This document shows, one piece after another, positions 58,427-64,000 of a stretch of 64,000 bases of DNA. Source of the DNA: Heterocephalus glaber (lineage: Eukaryota > Chordata > Mammalia > Rodentia > Bathyergidae); assembly GCF_000247695.1 (NCBI RefSeq), contig NW_004624733.1:4818046-4882045 (forward strand), read 5' to 3'. Under the pieces are notes generated by a model. It saw only the letters and a list, made by a program, of their open reading frames with translations. It did no database searches and was not told the DNA's origin. Both the position numbers and the translations under genes were made by a program. Positions within the stretch are counted from its first letter, which is position 1, and each line of letters begins with the position of its first letter.

Positions 58427-58534
58427 TATTTATTTATTTTTTTATTTTTTTATTTTTTTTGGTACCGGGGATCAAACTCGGGTCCTTGCGCTTGCGCAGC
58501 AGGCGGTGAAACCACTGAGCTAAATCCCCGGGCC
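58427..58534 (-). mobile_element. ID SINE, antisense, with perfect 15-bp duplication
   Basis: Complement of a T/A-rich tail, GGTACCGGGGATCAAACTCG, then GAGCTAAATCCCCGGGCC. AAGATAAGTCTATTT flanks it exactly (58412-58426 and 58535-58549). Among the youngest-looking insertions in the window. Confidence 0.97.
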
Positions 58535-58795
58535 AAGATAAGTCTATTTAAAAAAAAAAAATTATCAGTATGATTTTAAGTAGAAAAACAGGATCAGCTA
58601 CCCTCATTACAAGATTAAAAATTAAAATAATAGCATTAAACTCAAGCCAATACTGTTTTTCCACAGAAGACCTTAAGCAAAGATCTGTTGTTCATTAAAA
58701 AGACACATCAGTGTTGGAGAGTATGAAAGATATAAATGTTAGACATGATTTTCTAGGAACTTAAGTGAAAATACTAAAAGAAAACAGGAGAGAGA

Positions 58796-58884
58796 GGGCC
58801 GGGGATTTAGCTCAGTGGTTTCGCCGCCTGCTGCACAAGCTCAAGGACCCAAGTTTGATCCCCGGTACCAAAAAAAACAAAAAC
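58796..58884 (+). mobile_element. ID SINE with perfect 11-bp duplication
   Basis: GGGCCGGGGATTTAGCTCAG, TTTCGCCGCCTGCTGCACAA, then AAGTTTGATCCCCGGTACC and an A/C tail. AAAACAGGAGA on both sides (58781-58791, 58885-58895). Confidence 0.97.
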
Positions 58885-59204
58885 AAAACAGGAGACCCTG
58901 ACTCACTGTTATTTAATACACATTCACAGAGCATCACTAATGGTGCCCAGTCCATACTGGGAGAAATCTAGACTTAACATCATGAAGTGGCATGGAGTAC
59001 CAACGTTGATGCAAAATTAGAAATAGGGTTCCAGATGTGGGATGAAAATAGCTCCTGAGCAAGAGAAGGCTTAGTTTACAACAGGTCAGAAAGAACAGAT
59101 CAGTAAAAATGGGCAACAAGGAGAGTTCAGTCATGTCAGAGGAATCACCTGATGTCTGGGATCTTTTTCTCATCACTGGAAGAAACATCTGACATCTGCA
59201 TCCT

Positions 59205-59505
59205 AAAGGAGAGGATTCTTTTGACACGTGCTTAGAATCCACGATAGGCTGGGTTCCAGACAGAAATGCCATGGCAGAGAGGCACAGTGGAGGAAAGTTG
59301 TGCTGTGGCAGCCAAGAAGTAGAGAGCGAAAGGAGCCAAGGTGAGAGATACACTCCTCTGGGTATACTCCCAGTGACTCAGCTCTAACCAGGCTCTGTCT
59401 CCTAATAGCAAGTCACCTGTAATACCTCCATAATCCAATCATCTTCCACAAGCCCCACCTCTGAGCACATGAGGCTTTGGGGGGACAGTCCAGACCCAAA
59501 CCACA
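59205..59505 (-). mobile_element. MaLR-like LTR, antisense
   Basis: GAGGCACAGTGGAGGAAAGT, CTGTGGCAGCCAAGAAGTAG, GCCCCACCTCTGAGCACATG, then AGGCTTTGGGGGGACAGTCC-AGACCCAAACCA, the complement of a MaLR LTR start. The 138-codon minus frame at 58937-59353 overlaps it and is not a gene. Confidence 0.7.
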
Positions 59506-59554
59506 AAGTCTATTATAGCCAACACTCCACATTTTCTGTTACAATACAGAGACA

Positions 59555-59790
59555 GGTTAAGGTCATAATTAAGAGCCTAGATAGCAGAGCCTGATACTTG
59601 AGGTTAAATCCTGCCTCTACCACTTCCTAACACCAGGAACTTCAGTGAGTTCATCTCTTTGAGCCATCATTCCTTTATGTAAAAATTCATCTGGAAAAAA
59701 AGGATTAGGATCTACCTAACAGCATTATCATGAAGAAATATATGCAAAAGATATTAAGCAGAGCCTGCCAGATATTGAACTCCATATAAG
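59555..59790 (+). mobile_element. MIR SINE
   Basis: AATTAAGAGCCTAGATAGCA, GGTTAAATCCTGCCTCTACC, then GTTCATCTCTTTGAGCC, AAGGATTAGGATCTACCTAA and AGATATTAAGCAGAGCCTG follow MIR order. Confidence 0.8.
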
Positions 59791-59797
59791 TGGTTGC

Positions 59798-60136
59798 TGC
59801 TTAGTGAGCAGAATATTACTCCCCATCAAGATGTCTATATACAAATCCCTAGAACCTATGAATATGCTACCTAAGAGGGGAAAAGGAACTTTGCTGATAA
59901 AATCAAGGTCAGGAATTTCACAGTGTATATACCCTCTCAAAGTTAGAAAAGGCAAAGAAATTAATCTTCCCTGGAATCTCCAGAAGAGAAGGCAGCCCTG
60001 CCACCATTTTGGTTTTAGTCCAATGAGACTTGTGTTGGACTTCTGACCTATAGAACTGTAAAACAATAAATGTGAATTTGTTTGAAGCCACTGAACTTGT
60101 GGTAATTTCTTATAGCTGTGACATAAAATCAATATA
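59798..60136 (+). mobile_element. MLT1/MaLR-type solo LTR
   Basis: AATCCCTAGAACCTATGAAT, GGAACTTTGCTGATAAAATC, CTCCAGAAGAGAAGGCAGCC, TTTTAGTCCAATGAGACTTG, then ACAATAAATGTGAATTTGTT and the TGAACTTGTGGTAATTTCTT end. The central part is shorter than usual. The 134-codon minus frame over it is incidental. Confidence 0.75.
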
Positions 60137-60564
60137 TTTTGGCTATTTATGAGGTAAAAACATGAATCCAGATATAAGTCAGGTACCTAGTTAGCAGAAT
60201 TGAGAAATCAGAGATAAACTTCAGGCTTATTACAATGAGTACAGACTACAGTTTCTCTACTCCAGTGATTACCCTGAATTTGATAGCAGCCAGTCTCAAG
60301 TTTAGAGGTCTTTATGTTGCATTCAAGTGATTCTGATGGTTAGGTAAAGGCAGTGCTGTTTGTTTGCCAATATTTTCTTTCACTCATGGACACAGGAGAA
60401 AATTATGCTTTCCATGTGCCCTGCACCTCAGTAGATCATGTTGGGTACTGGAATATGCAGACAAGGGAATTATGTCATTTCTTGGTCTGTTCTCTAAAAT
60501 ATCCCAAGTGAACTTGCGTAGTCTCTTGGCCTACATTGATGGAACTGCACTGTCAAAGGCAGTG

Positions 60565-60702
60565 GTACACAGATCCCTGAGAAAGCACCTAGAGGACAGA
60601 GCTCTCACTGTCCCACACTGGCTTCAAACCTGCAGCCCTCCTGTATTGGCCTCCCAAGTAGCTGGAATTATAGGTGCACAACACTGTGCAAAACTAAAAA
60701 GA
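60565..60702 (-). mobile_element. 7SL-derived (B1-like) SINE, antisense
   Basis: CTTCAAACCTGCAGCCCTCC, then GCCTCCCAAGTAGCTGGAAT and TATAGGTGCACAACACTG, the complement of a B1/Alu-like monomer. Diverged. Confidence 0.7.
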
Positions 60703-60887
60703 TTTTTATATGGTTAAGCTTTGCTTTTATAGAAGTACTCATTATTTATCCACATACTAGTATAGATATAGACAGGGAGAAGGAGCATTTTGTCCTTGCA
60801 TAACCCTTTCTGTAGGAACAACTCAACTGAAGAATACAGAGACACGTTAAGGATCACTGTGGCATCTGCTAATCTGTTTTTGTTATT

Positions 60888-60998
60888 ATTTTGATTTTTT
60901 AGTATTATATGTTTGCAATATGTAGTAATTACATTCATCTTGGGGAACTGGCCTCCATGACTTACCAGACAATTAGCCGCACCGCTTCCCTCATCTCA
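60888..60998 (-). mobile_element. L1 3' end, antisense
   Basis: TTTTTTAGTATTATATGTTT, GCAATATGTAGTAATTACAT, then TCATCTTGGGGAACTGG. It is the same terminal pattern as 12158 and 29640. Confidence 0.7.
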
Positions 60999-61010
60999 CC
61001 TGCCATTGTT

Positions 61011-61101
61011 TGTTTGTTTGGTTTCTGGTCTTGGGGATCGAACTTGGGTCCTTGCACTTGCAAGGCAGGTGGCGGAACCACTGAGCTAAATCCCTGGCCC
61101 A
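61011..61101 (-). mobile_element. ID SINE, antisense, with perfect 15-bp duplication
   Basis: (TTTG)n, CTTGGGGATCGAACTTGGGT, then GAGCTAAATCCCTGGCCC. TCACCTGCCATTGTT lies on both sides (60996-61010, 61102-61116). It inserted at the edge of the antisense L1 end. Confidence 0.97.
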
Positions 61102-61116
61102 TCACCTGCCATTGTT

Positions 61117-61531
61117 ACTGATAGAACTTCATGTGAGTGACAAGGTAGCTCAGCTTCAGCCCCCTCTAAAAAGATCACATATCCCTAACTTAGAGTCCTG
61201 CATAGTAACCAATATGAGGAAGAGAATGATAAATCTTACCAAACCTATTTAGACTCTTTCAAAGACAGCCTAACAGCCACCATAAACAGTGTGTAGCTGG
61301 GTTTGACATCTCATATTGGCCTAAGTTTTGCACTCAGTAAATATCAAGCTAAGAGATTCACATTGCTCCCCACATATGCATTAATCATACCAGTGCCTCC
61401 CATGGGCAGAAATTTTGACCCACTCCAGGCACATTTAACTTAATTATTTCAGATAAATAATAATGCAGAAGATATGGACAGAGAGCAAAAAAAAGTTTGG
61501 AAGATATAAATGACCAAAATATGGACAACAA
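61117..61531. other. unassigned sequence
   Basis: Nothing recognised. Confidence 0.4.
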
Positions 61532-61618
61532 GGGCCAGGGATTTAGCTCAGTGAGACCGTGCCTGCCTCAAAAGCTCAAGGTCCTGAGTTCGATCCTTGA
61601 TACTGCAAAAAAAAAAAA
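61532..61618 (+). mobile_element. ID SINE
   Basis: GGGCCAGGGATTTAGCTCAG, GTGCCTGCCTCAAAAGCTC, then GAGTTCGATCCTTGATACTG and an A-run. Confidence 0.93.
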
Positions 61619-62710
61619 ATGTAAGTTAAAATATGAACAACGTTGTTGTCTCTATTTTCAACAGAGGAACCAAAAATTTTCTCATCAACTTTGCAGATAA
61701 TAATTAATTGGTATAGTTGGAACTCTGAAACAATAGAAAATATTTTAATGACAATAACAGTTGATTAATTTCAGTGAAGATAACTGGAAAGTAATACCTA
61801 ACCACAATATCTACAGTCCAAATACAGGATCAGGAAATCAAGACTGAAGAAGTTATGATGGAAAAAATCCAGAAGTCAGAGTAGGCTTAAGTAATAAGAG
61901 GAGTGGGAGGGAGAGTAAGTAGACAAAGATCCCTTTTTGCAAATAGTTATAAAGTCCATTTCACACTGCTGCCCTTCAGGCTTGTAAGGGGAAATATTGA
62001 TGCCCACAGCAAGGATTTAAGGCTCTGCATAAGAATTTGTATGTCACCAAGGGCCATTTAAATGAAAGGAGACCTGGCAATTTGAGTGACTCAAGACAAA
62101 TGTCTGGGAAGAGAAAAGAGAGCCAGTGACATGAGACCAAGAACTCCATTCAGGACCCTGACAGAGTCACCATGTTTGTAGAGGGGAATGAGATGGTGTT
62201 GTCACTACACCACCTTGTGTGCTAAACCAGCACCGTGACTGACGTCTGGAAGATGAGAACTGGTCCTGGGGCAGGGGTGCTGAGGCTCCTGTCCTAAGAG
62301 TGGTGCTGGCAGGTGAGCCGATACACAAGTTCACAGATTATCCCGGGAAAGGGCAGGAAGCTGCCCACGTGGTAATGATGAGGCATGGAAGACAGCATGA
62401 CTGGAAGCACTTTCCTTCATGACACACAAAAAACAGGCAGGCCCTAACCCATCCACCTAAAACTGCTGAGTGACCACTGAGATATCTTCATGACATTTAG
62501 ATGTTTGATAGGAAAAGTGGACTTTCCTTTATAATATTCCAACAATGTTTTCCCTGTGAAATTTGTGTGCTCTATTATGAAGTATTAATGAGATTTTTCA
62601 GTCAATTAAATACTATATGCAAATGTTATCAAAATGTAATTAGCGGTAAATTAAAAGTGGCCATGAAATGGAAATCGGTGTGAGGATAATCTGTCCCCTC
62701 CTGACTAATA
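61619..62710. other. unassigned sequence
   Basis: Nothing recognised. 62200-62400 is slightly GC-richer. Confidence 0.4.
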
Positions 62711-62711
62711 A

Positions 62712-62965
62712 GGGCTAACATTTGTTGAGTGCTTACTATGTACCAGACAGCACACCAAGGACTTATAGTCCTTATCTTATAGAATTTAGTTTTCATAACA
62801 GCCATAGAAGGTTTCCCAATTTATGAATTAAAGAGGCACAGAAAAAACCTAAATAACCTATTGCAAATCAGTCAACTAGTAAATAATAGCACAGGCCCAG
62901 CCCAGGGTCCTCCAAATCCAAAGCCAGGCACTAACCACTGCACACTGCTGGCTCCCCAGCCTGCT
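62712..62965 (-). mobile_element. MIR SINE, antisense
   Basis: TTGTTGAGTGCTTACTATGT, ACCAGACAGCACACCAAGGA, then AATTAAAGAGGCACAGAAA and GGCACTAACCACTGCACACT follow the MIR complement. Confidence 0.85.
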
Positions 62966-63089
62966 CCATGGTCATGGTGTTGGGCAGGAGGCCAAGCTGC
63001 TGCCTTTTCCTCTCTCCCTAGGGTTTTTCTGCTTTTGGGTGGCCTCAAGTATTCCTAGAAAATATATATGCTGATGGAAGAATTTAAAT

Positions 63090-63305
63090 ACAGCATAGGA
63101 GTTAAAAGTATACACTATCACTAAGGTTCTGTAACCTTCAGGAAAGTAATTTTCTGGGCACCCTCTTCTACATCTGTAAAATTGGGAGGACAAGCAAAGC
63201 ACTTACCTCAGAGGTTGCTGTGATGATTAAAAGAATCAATGCATATAAACTTTAGGATAGTACTGGGCACAGAGAAAGCACTCAATAGGCTTAGACATTA
63301 TTTTC
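63090..63305 (+). mobile_element. MIR SINE
   Basis: GTAACCTTCAGGAAAGTAAT, TACATCTGTAAAATTGGGAG, GATGATTAAAAGAATCAATG, then TACTGGGCACAGAGAAAGCA and CTCAATAGGCTTAGACATTA match MIR order. Confidence 0.85.
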
Positions 63306-63830
63306 TTTATTATCAAGCCAAGGCTTATTGTTTAGCCAACTTAGAATTCCTGGTGCCTCAACCTGAAAAGGATGACTCTTTAAAGTTGTCCCTCACTTGA
63401 TACCATGAATTTCTTTCGTTAGATGATAACTAAGAGATAACTGCAGGATGCTAGCCTTTGTGTTTCTGGACAACCCTTCCTACTGCAGTATGTGCTATTC
63501 TTTTCTAATGTCTCTTGGACTTTTCCTTGTACCCAAATACAGGTCCAGCTATCTAAATCACCCATAGATTGTAATGAGCCTTAAAAGTAGCACGTGTCAT
63601 AACCCTCCTACCCCTATTATGAATTTCAATTTGGCACCCACCTTTAGGGACCCATTCCTTCTTACCTGTCCCAGCCAGACAGCACTCCCTACTGCATTTG
63701 TTCTTTTGTGGAGGTCAGTTTCACTCACCAAACTGGGGCACAGCTGTGTATCATTCATCTTCATTCTTCCTCCATTATTCTATCTTCTGTCCTTCAGGAT
63801 ATGAGGAGGCAGTACTGTATGTGCTCAAGT
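63306..63830. other. unassigned sequence
   Basis: Nothing recognised. The 76-codon frame at 63574-63804 has no domain. Confidence 0.4.
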
Positions 63831-63832
63831 TA

Positions 63833-64000
63833 CAGTGATGCCTCGGTTCATGAACTTAATTTCTTTTACAATTTTGGAAAAGATGGCCACATTTGTGATT
63901 GTGTGGGAAAGAGGGTAGTGATCACGTTTGTCAACAATGCAGAGTTTGCAAACAGAAACAAAATTTTGCCAAACACTTTTTTTTGTGAACCAAATTGTTT
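63833..64000 (+). mobile_element. Tigger-like MITE, copy 3 (runs off the window)
   Basis: TA (63831-63832) followed by CAGTGATGCCTCGGTTCATG, AACTTAATTTCTTTTACAAT, AAAGATGGCCACATTTGTGA, then GAGTTTGCAAACAGAAAC. It has the same layout as copy 1 and is cut by the window end. Confidence 0.82.

Noticed and set aside
58937..59353. 138-codon minus-strand frame with hydrophobic stretches
   Set aside because: It overlaps an antisense MaLR-like LTR. No domain, no splice or promoter context.
59728..60132. 134-codon minus-strand frame
   Set aside because: It covers a MIR and an MLT/MaLR-type LTR in reverse, so it is incidental.

Overview
This window looks like AT-rich, CpG-poor mammalian nuclear DNA from an intergenic region or a very large intron. 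I find no host protein-coding gene I would defend, no tRNA, rRNA or snRNA gene and no CRISPR array. Most recognisable sequence is interspersed repeat in several age layers. The youngest layer includes tRNA-like ID SINEs (A-box-like 'TTTAGCTCAGTGG', B-box-like 'GAGTTCGATCCCC', ending in GGTACC and an A-rich tail) and B1-ID composite SINEs. Together with an L1 family that has its own 5'UTR, these point to a non-murid rodent (squirrel-related clade, beaver or similar). The species cannot be fixed from the window alone.

Layout. 1-1172: 3' end of an L1 that starts outside the window, plus a small second L1 piece. 1.2-16 kb: mostly unrecognised sequence with scattered B1, ID, B1-ID, microsatellites, an antisense L1 3'UTR pair near 12.2-13.0 kb and an unexplained minus-strand open segment at 4251-4452. 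16-23 kb: a possible LTR, ID SINEs inserted in an old L1 (18.7-20.3 kb), a CTCF-like motif, an antisense L1 end, then an L2. 23-38 kb: largely unique sequence with MIR, DNA-transposon scraps, ID SINEs, a Tigger-like MITE and an LTR. 38-42 kb: old L1 fragments in both orientations, broken up by SINEs. 42.9-46.2 kb: a MaLR-type retroelement (two LTRs and an internal region) carrying a nested solo LTR, then an ERVL-like LTR inside an old DNA transposon. 46525-46624: an assembly gap inside a CT repeat.

47.4-53.95 kb: the most complete element in the window, a full-length L1 with 5'UTR, ORF1 remnant, ORF2 (endonuclease, reverse transcriptase, C-terminal domain), 3'UTR, poly(A) and a near-perfect target-site duplication. 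It is inactive: ORF1 is interrupted, ORF2 has a frameshift and a premature stop, and the first Asp of the RT catalytic pair reads Asn. 54-64 kb: two more Tigger-like MITEs, MaLR/MLT LTRs, MIRs, and young ID SINEs with clean duplications.

Nothing here forms a cooperating gene system. The functional link is the retrotransposition economy: L1-type machinery supplies the poly(A)-primed insertion that ID, B1 and B1-ID copies use, and the direct repeats around them show it.
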